DNA of 64,000 nt from Balaenoptera acutorostrata (lineage: Eukaryota; Chordata; Mammalia; Artiodactyla; Balaenopteridae). Each line of letters opens with the position of its first letter. Position 1 is the first letter of the stretch. The stretch is from the NCBI RefSeq assembly GCF_949987535.1, contig NC_080082.1:45872374-45936373 (forward strand). The letters run 5' to 3'. The notes beneath the pieces are model-generated. The model searched no databases, had not been told where the DNA came from, and saw only the letters and a program-made list of their open reading frames with translations. The position numbers were made by a program, and so were the translations under genes. This document shows, in pieces, positions 36,301 through 48,854 of the stretch.

Positions 36301-37945
36301 AAACTCACATTAATACAGTACAACAGCACTGAAATTTGATGGCATATGAGTGGCCCCGCTGCACTGTTTTTGGTGAGATATTCTACAATCCACATGAGCC
36401 CACCTGCCTCCCTCCCCCAAACCATATGAGCTCCCACCCCAAGAAATGTACTGTGTTTATGAAAGATGTGAGTGGGTAGTGAAGTATCCACAGATAACCT
36501 TGGATACCAGCTTTTAGTGGACCGGCTGTCTATATACTTACAGCATTTTGTGTTGGGTGATTTTCTGGGTTTGCCCCCTCCCCCCCCCATTTCTTTTCTA
36601 GTGAGGCACGGTGCATACCACACCCTTGGCACACGCCAAGTTACAACATTGGCCCGCCTCCCATAGTTAAATTGTATAATAAAACAGAACCTACAATTAA
36701 GGGCTGATGTGTTCATTTTAAGGGACACGATGGAAAACAGGAAACAAACCAGCAGAGACCACCCACTTGTTTATTTCACTGGGTGCGTGTGTGTGCAGGA
36801 ATGCAATTTATCTGCCACATGAAAAACCACAGGAAGGCTTCACCCCGTGACCCTGCCTCACCTGGGAGGAGGTGAAGCTCTGCTTGTTAACCTCAAGACA
36901 GTACAAGGCGGAGGTTGAGAACTCAGGCCCCCTGGTGCCAGGCGGGCGGCTGCCTCTGGGAAGATCTTGCCAGACCTTCTGACTTTTCCAGATAAACTGG
37001 TAATCCATGTTTTTACATGAAAGTTCTTTGTTCTGAAACATTGGCAGTACCTTAAATCTTTTTAAATGTAGCATTGGGGACAAAACAATAAAAACGTGTG
37101 CCTCCAGGTTGTGACTTCTGAGGAGGGTGGAAGCGTGTATGTCCATAATAGTGATGGAATCCGTGGAGCTGGCCCTGTGGCCACCTGGGCTCTGGGCTCC
37201 CGGTCAGGTGGGGCGGTCCAGTCCCAGCACTGCACAGGAAGTGGTGTGGTTGAGGATGGTGGGGAGGGGGGATGGGGGGAGAAGGCCTATTCATAGAGCT
37301 GTGATTGGGAGACTGAGACCCAAGGTGACCCAAGGTGCGCCGGAAAATGGTCAAGCTCTCATGTGCCCTTAGTGGACTCTGGGAGGAGGAGTGTGGCAGC
37401 CGGGACTGGGGTCCCAAGGGGTCTCCAGAGCACAGAGCACTTGGGTTTTCCTGGTGGGGAAAACAGCAGGGCAGAGGGTATGGTCCAGGTATGCAGCCAG
37501 CCCAGGCATGGGCAGTGTGCAGGGGAGGGCTCTGCAGGGTCGCCTGTTGGGAGGGGGTGCTCGATCTGAGGAAGAATGCCAAGCAGGGTGGAGGGAAGCA
37601 AGTTGGGATATGTCCTCACAAGACCAGAAACTGGGACCAGACTGGTTAAGTCAGGGCTGCCCACCCCAGGGTGTCCCTAGGCCCCCGTGAAGGTGAGAAC
37701 GTGGGGCTAGGCAGAGGGGCCACCCACCCAAGGCAGGGGCCCGAGCCCTTCCTAAGAAGCTGCCCAAGGGGAATAACTCCCAGCCTCCAGTATCCAGTCC
37801 CTACTCTGCATTGCAGGCCTCCTAAGGGGAGGGAGAGACCCACCGAGCCCGAGTCACAGGAAGCCATTAGTGAGCAGTGACTGACAGAACGGTGAAGTGC
37901 ATACTTATGTAGGCTTTCGGTAAGTGCCCATGGGGCTCTGACGGC
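33315..37945. other. Intronic sequence with small CpG-rich patch and candidate conserved DNA
   Basis: No gene recognised. A short CpG-rich patch lies at about 34385-34535, too small for a confident island. Positions 34550-35110 and 35340-36240 are AT-rich and free of recognised repeats. A 7-bp-arm palindrome lies at 35396-35410 next to a TTAATTA-type word. A C-rich run is at about 36577-36589. Confidence 0.35.
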
Positions 37946-37949
37946 TGGG

Positions 37950-38180
37950 TCCTGAGGAAGGCTTCAAGGATGAGTTGAGGCTTGGTGGGGTCTGATTGGA
38001 AGGAGATTTGGGGGCTGGAGTGGGCAAATTCCTGGTGGCAATGGCAATAAATATTAGGTAAGAAGGGGTTGCAAGTTGGAAAGCCAGGCTAAGGAGGCAA
38101 GATGCCCTGGTAAGAAATAGGGAGCCATTGAAGGCTGGAGAGCAGGGATGGGCATAAGTACAGAGGGGATTTGGGGACTG
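37950..38180 (-). repeat. L2 LINE fragment
   Basis: Inverted L2 landmarks: 'gaaggcttcaaggatgagtt' and, further on, 'agggagccattgaaggctgg' followed by 'agagcagggatgggcataag', the typical 'gagccattggagggttttgagcagagg' part. Confidence 0.6.
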
Positions 38181-38184
38181 GCAT

Positions 38185-39405
38185 GGTGTGTAGAGCATGC
38201 CCACTGCCTTTTGCTCCTTCTGGTGTCTTTCTCCTGTTCCTAGAGTCCTTGCTGTTTCTGGGGTGGGCTGTTGACCCAGTGAACCTGATGGTGCCCAGAG
38301 GTGGGTTCACATGGAGCAGGGCTGGCTGTTACTGCATCTGCTAAATGCCTACTGCCCACCTTATTGCCACAGGAGCTTCAGATAACTGTATTCAGTCCAA
38401 TATTCCTAAGGAGTGAAGATATGGATATTAAAAGTATGAATAGGAGGTGCTGCATTGGCTAATTTTAGAACCCTTCCTATTTTTGTCATCTCTTGAGTAC
38501 CACCTTAATAATTTTACTTAATATTTATTAAAAGCTTTTAAAAAAAGGTAGCTTTATTTTAGTGATACTATCCAACTTTGATTCACTCTTTTTTTCCTAA
38601 GGCTGTTCACCTAAAAAGTGGTCAGCTCAATTCTATCTAAAATCACCTCTGTTAGTGTGGTGTTCCAAGTACCTCCCTTCCCCAGAAATGCTGGGAGAGA
38701 GAAGAGAGTTTCAGGAGGGCAAGGTTTGCTGTGTGACACTGGGTGAGGTTCCAGCCCCTCTGTTCTCTGGCTCCCGCCTTGCATTGAAGGCAGTGTCCTC
38801 TCATTTTGGTCTCTCCCAGCATTTCTTTCAGGATTAAGTGCGCTCACCCAGAGACAAACACTGGGTATTGTTAGAGGATTATTATATTACACATCTAAAA
38901 ATCTCCAAAAAAGGAACGTAAGTTCATCCATCGACCCTTGGAAGGTTATTTAATGATAAACATAAATGCTTTCATAAAATCCGGGGAATGATTTAAGATC
39001 TTGGATCAATAGTTGCCTGTGAGTGCCAGTGGCCGGGCCTACGCTACAGTCTGGCTCTCCTGACCACCCAGGCAGGCTGGTGGCTCGCTGAGCACATCGG
39101 CAGCCTGGGGCAAAGAAATAAACAGGATTTAAGGCAAATTCTGCATGGCGTGGGCCAGAGCATGGAATGAAGTCACTGAGGAAGGGACCACCCTGAGGTG
39201 AGGGGGAAGGAAGGGCAGGACCTCCTGAGGCTGCTACTTCTGAGGTCCTGGGCTGCGGGGAGAGGTGGGGAGAGGGCTGAGCTGGGAGGATCTGGGGACT
39301 CCGACACCCCTGCCAGATGCTCTCTTCTGCTGACATCTCCTGGAATCCAGCCTCATCTTCTCAGCTTTCACACTAACTGAACTTGAACCTGAAGCTGCAG
39401 AGAGG
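38185..39405. other. Intronic sequence without recognised gene or repeat
   Basis: AT-rich around 38440-38660, GC-richer after 39030. Open frames are short or lack domains. Confidence 0.4.
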
Positions 39406-39409
39406 CAGC

Positions 39410-39640
39410 AAGACAGTGGGTTGAGCCCTGGCTGCAGGCTCAAAGGGAGCTGGTGCAAAGCTGGGTTTTCTGCCTTTCTCTGGCTTCGTGGCTCTGGACA
39501 CACACCGAGCCTCTCAGGACCTTGGTGTATTTAGCTGGCAAGTGGAGACCCTGACACCTGACTCTAGCATTGTCATTGGAATGACCATTCCAATTCAAGA
39601 CTCCCACGCAACAGGCACTTAATAGAGTATTTGAACATGC
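39410..39640 (+). repeat. Probable MIR SINE, diverged
   Basis: MIR-like order: 'ttgagccctggctgcaggct', 'ggcttcgtggctctggacac', 'gagcctctcaggaccttggt', ending near 'acgcaacaggcacttaatag'. Much diverged. Confidence 0.45.
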
Positions 39641-39669
39641 AAAACCGTATCTAGCAAACGTTGGTTTAA

Positions 39670-39900
39670 CTCTTCTGATGTGCGACACGTTGTGCTAAGC
39701 ATTTTACAGGCTTTTTCTCATTGAATCCCCGCAACCCTATGAGTGAGCTATTATTAGTACACCCATTTTAAAGATGAAAAACCTGAGACTTGGAAAAGTG
39801 GACTAGCCAGCCCAAGAGTGTGTAAGCTGTAGAGACGGGTAAGGTTTGAATCCAGGTGTCTGGCTTGAGAGCCCACGCTCTTCACACCGTGCCTGAGTAA
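39670..39900 (-). repeat. MIR SINE
   Basis: Inverted MIR: 'ttgtgctaagcattttacag', 'ccctatgagtgagctattat', 'cacccattttaaagatgaaa', 'ttgaatccaggtgtctggct'. It sits head to tail with another, oppositely oriented MIR-like copy just upstream. Confidence 0.75.
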
Positions 39901-40084
39901 TGCAAACGCTGTATATTGGTAGGGCTGTATCCAGCAGGGTGCTGATGTGTCCCACCCCCTCCTCCAGGAAGAGTTTCCCTGTCACCTGCTTGGCTTCATT
40001 GGGTCCACACTCTCAGCTGTGTCATCTCCTGATCTGGGGTGTTGGGCTATCACCGTCCACTGCACATCAACCAGATTCACTTTT

Positions 40085-41060
40085 TAAGAAAATATTAAAA
40101 TAAAAATTTAATTTTAATATAGATTTAGAATTACAAAAATGTTGCATAGGTTGTACAGAGAATTCTCATATATCTCACGCCCATTTCCCCCTATTATTAA
40201 CATCTTACATTGGTAGGGTACATTTGTTACAATTAATGACCCAATATTGATACACTATTATTAAGTAAAGCCCATATTTGACTCAGGTTTCCTTAGTTTT
40301 TACCTAATGTCCTTTCTCTATTCCAGAGTACCACATTACATTTAGTTGTCAGGTCTCCTAGGGCTCCTCCTGGCTGTGACAGTTTCTCTGTCTTTCCTCG
40401 TTTTTGACGACTTGGACAGTTTTGAGGCGTATTGTGTAGAATGTCCCTCAGTTGGGATTTCTCATGGTTAGACTTGGATCGTGGGTTTTAGGGAGGAAGG
40501 CCACAGAGGTGAAGTGCCTTTTCATCCCATCAAATCAGGGTACGTGCTCTCCCCCTGACCTTGGTCACCTGGCTGAGGTCGTGATTGTCAGGTGTCTGCC
40601 TGTACGGTTCCTCTTTCCCACTTTCCACACTGCAGTCCTGTGAAGGAGGTCGCCATGCAGCCGGCACAAAGGAGTGGGAGTTTCAGCCACCTCCTCCAGG
40701 GGGAGCACCTGTGTAGTAAATAGTTTGGAATGCGTGGGGCATTTGTACTTTTCCACGTAGGTATTGATTCAATCATTTAGTTGTGACAGTATGACTTGTG
40801 GATGCTTATTTCATACTTTATCATTTACTTTGTTGCTGAAGCTGTTCCAGCGCTGGCCACTGGGGGCTCTCTCACTGGGCTGCGTGGGGCTTTACAATAC
40901 CCCCATCAATGTATGTGTTTGGAGCAATTCCTTGCTTTCTGGCACAAAGTGCTCCAGGATCATCTTGTGTATGTCCTGCTCCAGCCCTAGAATCAGCCAT
41001 TTCTCCAAGGAGCCCTGGTTCCCTTTTCTTGTGAATGGTATTAGAAATCAAGCTCTGGGC
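40085..41060 (-). repeat. Old LINE-1 (L1MC-like) 3' UTR segment
   Basis: Near-collinear with the inverted L1MC-type 3' UTR: 'aattacaaaaatgttgcata', 'taccacattacatttagttg', 'gtgtagaatgtccctcagtt', 'ccacagaggtgaagtgcctt', 'cacctcctccagggggagca', and 'ctggccactgggggctctct'. About 1 kb of continuous match order. The subfamily name is approximate. Confidence 0.65.
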
Positions 41061-41064
41061 TAAG

Positions 41065-43295
41065 TGTGCTTGTCGCCACTGGGATATCATGGGTTCTGGA
41101 CCCTCTCGGCTGACAGAAAAAGGAAATATATATGTGTATATTAACCCTTGCGTATACTCACATCTCTACGGTATGTATTAAGCTAAACACAAGTTCACAC
41201 TGATGTCTCCAATCTATTACCATATGGATCAAAATTTGCTTTTAAAATAGTAAAATATTTTTTTCGATAGTGTTTTAAATTTAAACCCAAATCACAGGAA
41301 ATTTAAACCTAAAATTATTTATACTTAGGATATTCCAAAGTGTTTGAGCATCTTTGATTAAATGGATGAATATTTTTTTGAAAACTGAAAACATAAATTA
41401 TGTACCTGATTAGAACCATTCTTGCCTACTTAGAATTAGGGAAATTAAATATATATATATATATATATGTAATGTGTGCTACTGAGAAAAGGCTCTTACT
41501 ATCAGCTCAGTGCATGTTTGTGTATATTTTTACCCATCTCATTGTCCCTGCCGAGCCTGTTGAAGCTTGAAGGATGGCCGGGGTCCTGGGCAGGGACCCT
41601 CCTAGTTTGCAGCTTCAGGTTCAGAGCAGCAGACACTCAGAGGGAGCAGCCGGTGAGGGCCAAGTGGACACCAGGCACTGCCTGGGAGGCCTGACTGGCT
41701 GGCCAGCCCGCTGGTACCACCCAGCCTGGATTCATCCCAGGCCTGCGGGGCGGGGTCCACCTCTGGGGGGCCGAGTTTCCAACTTATCCAGTTGGCCCTA
41801 TAGGTGGAGCCATTTTCTTACCTACCAGCATGCAGTTTGCAAATGTCCTTAGTTTCAAGGTATCCAAAGGGCTCTGGTTGGGGTGCAAGAGGGGGAAGGC
41901 TGTTATTAAGGAGTCTTGTTGGTACTTCCCAAGCCTCATAGCCCTGCGCATGCGAGCTGCCTCTGAGGGCTGCTTCTCTCCAGGTCATTACCAGGACCCT
42001 TCTAGAAAACAATGCCACAGAACATGGCTGCGAGAGACCCTTCCGTGGTAGCTTAGAAATACTCCATGATCCTGTGCTCCAAAGAAGATATTGCAGAAAG
42101 GAAAATGGGAGTGTCACAGGGGGTCAGCTGTGGGCTGCTGCAGGCCCCGGAAAGCATCCATAATGCTGCTGGTCATCAAGGTTCTTCCTCGGCCAGCCTG
42201 GACTCTCATGCTTTCCAGCCTTCTTAGGGGTTTACACCAACCCAGTGTATACGTAAGTGTGGCCAGGGCTGATCTAGAAGCCATAGCAGCAACGTTCCTC
42301 TTCATTTACCCACTGTTGTCTTTTTCCAGTTATGAACAATGAAAGGCCCCAGTGTGACCGATCTGAAAGGCTTGCCCTGGTCTGAGAGATGGCTTGGCAG
42401 TGTGAGGACACAAGGGGATTGTCGCTGTCACTGTTTACCTGGGCCAGGGACCCTACTCTCCACCACTTACATACATGACCCTCTTCTGGACCCTCTTCCT
42501 TGTGTTGACCACGGAGCGTGAACCATGATTCTGGGGATTGCTCCTCTCCATGCTAGGATGCCCTTGTTCCAATGTCCAGAGTTGTGCCTCTGTCACAATG
42601 TATGGACCCTCTGGCAAACAACACGTGTGTCTTTCCTCAAGAATGTTCTTTCTCTCTTGGGGGTCCTTTCATAACCCCCCATTTTGAGCCATCTTTCAAC
42701 GAGAAACTGGAGTCTTGCTCAAAGCTGGATGTCCTTCCCTCATGAACGATTGGCCCCTTCCTCTCTCCACTTGGATCTCCAGTAGGTTGCAACCCCTGAA
42801 GGCAGTCTTAAGATGTGTGGGCAGCCATTCAGCATGTATTGGGTGGGCTTGTGTCAGGCATGTGGAATAGATGCCCTTCCCACCCTCTCGGTGCTAAAAG
42901 TACTGCATCATTCCAACAGCAATCTGCTCAGGGCAATGCATGCAGCAGGTGCTCAATGTGTGCTCATGGAAGTGGGCTAGGGTCCAGGAGATGTGTGATG
43001 TGAGCTTTGACAGAGAGAGAGCTTACAAAGCCCTGTGGCTTGGTACCAGCCATGGGCTCAATACCAGTCTTTGACGTGCGTCTGGAGGCCACAGTGGTGC
43101 TTGTGTCCATAAGGGGTGTGGCATGTGACATGTGTGCAGTATCATACATTATAGCACACATTCCTCCAGGAAGTTCATGGATTCCCTCCTGGAGCATCCT
43201 TGGGTCTGATCAAAGAAAGCTCTTTGTAGAGAATCTTCCCACAGGTGGTTTGCAGGGAGTGACAGGAGGGAATGGTGAGATGAGAGTCTGTTCTG
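41065..43295. other. Intronic sequence without recognised gene
   Basis: AT-rich at 41110-41530, with an AT dinucleotide run at 41449-41468. The remainder is mixed, with chance open frames. No family motif on either strand. Confidence 0.4.
41449..41468. repeat. (AT)n microsatellite
   Basis: A pure AT dinucleotide run of 20 bases; self-complementary, so it can extrude a hairpin. Confidence 0.85.
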
Positions 43296-43299
43296 AGAA

Positions 43300-43470
43300 A
43301 ACCCTAAGGTTGAATTCCTGATCAGGAACTGGCTAGCTGTGTCTACCTGACTTTTGGACAATTTTTCAACCTTAGTTTTCTTTTCTGTAAAATGGGGAGA
43401 CGTTTCTCCACCATATATCCCCACTGGTGGTCATGAGGACCATTGAGGCAATTCCTATAAATGTGCTCTG
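43300..43470 (+). repeat. MIR SINE
   Basis: Sense MIR: 'gttgaattcctgatcaggaa', 'ctagctgtgtctacctgact', 'ttcaaccttagttttctttt', 'ctgtaaaatggggagacgtt'. Confidence 0.65.
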
Positions 43471-43474
43471 ATGA

Positions 43475-44320
43475 GTGGGTGTCGGACTGTTTTCTCACCA
43501 CCCTGGACTAAGCACCAGAGGTTGGTCACTTACCCCTCTCCCCATCTCCTCTCCACCATCCCTCACCTGAGCAGAAACCACCAGCATGGAAAGTCTGGAA
43601 GCCTTGTGGACACAGCTCCTGCTCTTCCCCAAACGCAGCTGCCCACAAGTGTGGAGCTGTAATTAATGGATGGTTCCCCAAGGGCAGACATTTTCCTCTC
43701 CCCCTTAGGTGCAGGGAAAGAGAAGATATTTCCATCGTAGCAAGTAAGAAAAATGTCTCGTTTCCCCACTTTTGTTATAAACGATGTACGACTTGCTTTC
43801 TCCTTAAACCTCCTGACCCTCCACACTGTATACATATTTATATATTATTCATAGTGGATTAAAAATGAATGCGCTCTTTACCACGGCTCTACAGCGCAGT
43901 GACAATACAAATTAACGTATGATGTACTTACTTTTTGCATGGCAGTGATGGGAAATGTTGATGTCCTCAAAGTGAGAGATAGAGAGGGGTGGAAAGTGGG
44001 CTGGTGGGGCGAGTGCACATCTAGCCACACCGTCAGGGCCCGAGGCCCTGCCTGCAGACAGGGATGGGGGCTATTCGGGGCAGCAGCCTCGCTGCAGAGC
44101 TGGAAAGGCCCTTTCCCTTCCCTTCTCCCAAGGAATGAGGTCCAAGCTCCCCAGGGGGTTCTGTGGGCCCTTCCCCTGACCAGATCTCACCGAGCTCCAC
44201 CTCCACCGTACTGACCTGCTTCCATGCCCCTGCACCCACCCAGCCTTCCTGTTCTTGCGCCTAGGGTCAGGCACGTCCTCTGGGGTAGCATTCTTCTCTT
44301 TTTCCCTTCTCTTGGCTACC
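43475..44320. other. Intronic sequence without recognised gene
   Basis: Unique sequence on both strands; nothing recognised apart from short chance frames. Confidence 0.4.
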
Positions 44321-44324
44321 TCGC

Positions 44325-44840
44325 TCTTTCCTTCATCCATCCATTCATCCATTCACCTATACTTTTGCTTGAAAAATACTTGATGGATATCTTTGACATC
44401 CCAAGCTCTGTACTAGGTGGTGAAAAACAGCAGTAATCAGAAAAAACAAAAACAAAACCCCACAGTCCCTGAGCCATGGAGCTGAGAGTCGGTCTTGTGG
44501 GGAAAACAACATAATTGTTTATTTGTTGAGCTACTCTTGTTGGATTCTCTACTGTGGAAGAGAAGAGTTTGCTATGATGAACCTCAGTGGGTCTGAGGGG
44601 ACCCACACAGGGGAGGCCTTCGTGAGGCTGAGGCAGCTGCGCTGAAGGACGGGATTACAGTAATTCGATGAAGTAAGTGAGGGAGCGTTCTCGTGGAGGG
44701 AATGAGACAGAATAGGGCCAAGGTCCTGTGGTGAGAAAGAGTATAAAGTATATAAAGCATCTGGAGAGCAGAGAGGTCCCTGTGGCCAGAGGCAGCAAAC
44801 TCAGGGCTTTGAGGGCGAAGAGGGTGGAAGGGCGTGCAGG
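44325..44840 (-). repeat. L2 LINE 3' segment
   Basis: Inverted L2: an ATCC/ATTC run (about 44335-44357), 'acttgatggatatctttgac', 'ccctgagccatggagctgag', 'gattacagtaattcgatgaa', and 'gccaaggtcctgtggtgaga'. Order matches inverted L2 copies, with insertions and losses. Confidence 0.55.
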
Positions 44841-45299
44841 GGCTCATGTTCCTCTCAGCTGAGCTCTCGGAGCCCCCAGCCACCTCTATCATCTCCCACA
44901 CTGCATTCTCTCAAAATGCCAGCATTGTACCGGAAGAGGACCCTCTAGATGCGAGATCCTTCCCGCATGGGCCTGTGACCACAGCCCAGCCCAGCCCAGC
45001 CCATGTTTGCTGAACTTCGTCCAAGGGAAATGCCCCTGCTAACAACTTGTTTCTTTGGACTCTGGAGGTCTTCCAGTTCCCCAAGCCCCCTTCAAAGGCA
45101 GGTGCCCAGAGGAGAGACAATATCTCTGGCTTTAATCCAAGACCACCTGGGACAAGACCACCTGGAACAGGCAGGCTAGTGTGAAACAGTGACACACAAA
45201 ATGCTGGTCGAATCAGTGCTTTTGATGAAGAACAAAGCATAGCCTCCCTTGACCAGGCTTAGATAAGCAACACGATGACAACAATGAAATCAGCAACCA

Positions 45300-45480
45300 T
45301 AGCAATGACAGACTGCTGACATTCGTATAGCTCTTTGTCACTTACAAATTTGACACACCGTCTCATCTGATCCTCACAACAGGCTTATGGTGTTAGTATT
45401 AGTATTATCCCCCCATTTCCAAGGTGTGGAAACTGAAGCCTTGAGAGATCAAGTGCTCACTCAAGGTCAGACAGAGGGGA
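45300..45480 (-). repeat. MIR SINE
   Basis: Inverted MIR: 'tctgatcctcacaacaggct', 'tagtattatccccccatttc', 'aaggtgtggaaactgaagcc', 'ctcactcaaggtcagacaga'. Confidence 0.65.
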
Positions 45481-45484
45481 AACT

Positions 45485-46585
45485 GAAGCTTGGGTGTTAA
45501 TAGCCTCCCAGCCTCACAGAGAGGGGAAGCTAAGCTTTGAACCCAAGCTCCTGGTCCGACTCACACTGCTACTGCAGGGCAGGAGGACACCTGGAAGCAA
45601 AGATGCAAAACTGAGAGAGCTCTCTGTGGTCAGGCATGTGCAGGAAAGGATCTCCTGTGTTCAGAGGGGCCGAAGGACACCCTGGAGGGCAGTGCTTCTT
45701 TGTGGGGTTGAACTTGAGAGAGGCCAGTGTTTTGATGCTCTCCTCAAATGGGGAGCTGGCCGGGGTGGGTGCACTTATTCTCTTAAATTCAATCACCAAG
45801 AAGGGCTGTTAGACTCAACTCTGTCTTAAAGCCTTTGTTACTTCTTAGAAACTGATGGACAGTAACATCTTCATCGCCACCTATAGACCCAAGTGAATGG
45901 CCACCTCCATCTCCAGTCTGCCAAGGTGGCACAGGCAGCATCGCTGGTCTTTCCTCTCATTAAAATGTGATGGATGGAAGTTTGCAGAGTTTGTCACCCT
46001 GAGGGCTTCTCCTCAGGGGACAGTTGACCTGCCTCCACCTGGAGATCTGATTTCCTCAGAGCCCCACATCCACTGCAGCAAGAAGGTAAGAAAGGTCAGC
46101 ACAGATTTCCACGGGCCCTCCCACTGTCTCTGCCTTCAGGTGGGTCCCTTGTTCTGTCACACATAACGGAAAATCACAGTAGAATATTTAGTGGAGCTCT
46201 CAGCTTTGGGGTTTGTTCTGAAGTTCTTGCTTATGTTCTTTGACCAAAACCTAACAAATCACTGTGTTTGTGCCAATACCAGGGACTTTGAGTGGATGAA
46301 TGGTATAGAGAAATATGAAACTTTTCATCCAGATTTAGCTGGACTGGGAAATGTATCAAGTTTCCAAAAGTGCTTTGCATACCAACAGCTTTCTGTTTGG
46401 GAGTAAATGTTCTCATCACCAAAGGATCAACCTTTCACTTACATTTGATTCTTGGGAGAACACAATGCTTTCTTCTGGACCCGTCTCAGCTCCTCATAAC
46501 CACCTCCCTCAGGATGGACCTCTCATTTCTTCAAATAATTTTCTTCTACATCAGTCTCATGGGAAACTTTCAACTAACCCCTCAC

Positions 46586-46617
<32 letters not shown>

Positions 46618-48585
46618 ATCCTACAAAAACACATTGTAATCATGGTTCTCATAAGAATTGGAGAATTAGGACATCTGAGTACATTATATACATTGGAAAT
46701 TTGTTTTAAAGTCAAACCATCCAAGTTTGCTATATCTTAAGTTACTTATCTGTGCAATGGGGTTGATATCCTTAACAAAACTGCCATAAAGCTCAAATAT
46801 GAGGTTAAACATACAAAAATGTATGTGAAAACCTGTGGGACGTAGGCCTTTGGGATTTTCAAGTGCTACCATTATCTACAATGCTTCTACTTACAAGGTA
46901 TATTGCAAAATCAGGATTTACGATGATTCCAGTATTGTATAGACTTCTTTCTACAAATGTACACATGCATAACATTATACCCTTACATATAGCTCCCAGC
47001 TCACCTAAGTTAAAATAAAAACTACTTCAATACTAATGGTTTGACCACTGAAGTATCCAAATATGCCAGAATTATTGTACATCTTTGACTCTACCAAGAA
47101 ATAGAGATTCGGATATAACCATAGGATAATATCATGATTAATATTTTAAAATCAATTGGTGGGAAAAATATACTAAGTGCTTTTATGTCAAGTTGGCCAA
47201 TTCAAAAAAGCTCTTATTGTGAATAAAGGTGATACTTGAGGTTCTCTGTTTGGTTTGCTAAGAGGCATGTGGGTCCCACGGTGACACAATTTGCAGAGAG
47301 GGTGGCTTCCAAAGGTTGTAGCATAGATTCATACAGAAATGTATTATTCAGTAATAATAATAGAAAATATAACAAACAGCTTTCATAGATGGGAAAAAAA
47401 ACAATGGAAGAATGGAGGAGCCAGTGTGAATCCTGGTGATCTGAAGTAAATTTGTTAAACAATACCTTGGTTTGGTAATTTTGCTTCATGGTTCTGCTAG
47501 CCTTTTTGGATCATGGTACCAAGAGTTCGACTCTATTTATTTTTATTTATTATTTGGAGTCCTTAACTCCAAAGACTTGTCAGACCACCATGATTTTCTC
47601 CATCAGTAACTTATTGCCATGAAATAAATAAATTGACAAGTTAGCCCCAGCTTTTTCTGAGCCATGGTAATTAGGATAGTGGTCACCCCTCCTCTGTGAG
47701 CTGCCACAGGGTTGTCCTTGGTGGGAATCCAGAAAATATAATCCATTTCTGAGAAGATTTGGACAAAAGTTTAAAAACGTTTCTTAAGCTTCCTGAGAGA
47801 AGTCTCAGCTCTACTCCTCAGGTTCTCTGAATGACCCTCAGTTGGTTCCTATGCCTCCAGCTACAGATTTGGGCCCTCCTTTCTCCTGCTCAAGAGCTGC
47901 CCTTTCAGAGAACCTCAAATCCTCCCTCACTGAGCTCTGGGCATAGCTTCATGTCCACAGGGACGACGACTTCATGAGTTGGATGATTGAGTCTTGGGAT
48001 CTGTTGGAAACTCACTGAGGCCCAGCTTAGCACTGACTTAGATTCATGATTATGGTGGGGAGAATGGGCATGGCTTTTCCTATCCCACTGCCACTGATCA
48101 GAACCACGATTCTTCCCTTCAGTCTATGCTGTAACTCCAACGTGATGAAGAGTAGGGCCATGTATATTCTTCGTAAATATGCTAAGTCCACTAGAGATAG
48201 AGTCTCAGTTCTCCTTCTGCACCATCCCAGGGTCTTCCCTGTCACCTGTGTGAGGGGCGACTGAGCCCAAAGGGTGGGGTTGGGTAGCAGGAAGGTAAGA
48301 AGTGAATGGTGCTTGCGAATCCTTCTCTTACTTGACAATGGTGGTCCAGGCCCCTCCTGCTGACTGTCTGTGCTCTTCTTGCTGTGGTAGGCTATGTGGA
48401 AGGGCCAACAGCAAGTGCACTTTTCTTGGGTTTCATTTGTTTTTACCTCCATGGACTTGCAAATCGGCTTTTGCAAGTGGGAAAGTTGATCAAATTCAGC
48501 CTTGTGTTAGGTACAACAATAGAAACAAGAGAAAACTGTATCCAAAAATTTGTATTCAAAAAAAAAGGCAAGGTGAAGCAGTAAG
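45485..48585. other. Intronic sequence, AT-rich from 46200, no recognised gene
   Basis: A GT microsatellite lies at 46591-46617. Positions 46620-47640 are strongly AT-rich with no named repeat recognised. A 149-codon minus-strand frame at 48027-48476 has no domain. Confidence 0.4.
46591..46617. repeat. (GT)n microsatellite
   Basis: A pure TG dinucleotide run of 27 bases. Confidence 0.9.
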
Positions 48586-48589
48586 ATAA

Positions 48590-48850
48590 TAATGCAGTCC
48601 ACAAACAGTTAATGCCTACTTGCTCTGTGCCAGGTAGTGGGCTTGGCACCAGTGCTATTAAGATGGCTGTGCCTCCTGCTTCAGGAACACACAGATAGTC
48701 ATGGTGATCAACACACACACAGCAGCCCCATAAAACATGCCTCCCAGTTGGGCAGAGCCTTGAAAGAAGAATGGGGTTTGGGTCTGCAGAGAATAGAAGT
48801 ATTTCAGGGAGAGGGTAGCACAGCAAGGGTATGGGGACCCTGTGGAATGA
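48590..48850 (-). repeat. L2 LINE fragment
   Basis: Inverted L2 start: 'aatgcctacttgctctgtgc', 'caggtagtgggcttggcacc', 'ctgcttcaggaacacacaga', then 'gcagagccttgaaagaagaa' equivalent to 'gagtcttgaaggatg'. Confidence 0.55.
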
Positions 48851-48854
48851 AGCC

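Noticed and set aside
37052..37582. 176-codon minus-strand Pro/His-rich open frame
   Set aside because: Composition follows G-rich + strand DNA; other frames are also open there, as expected without selection.
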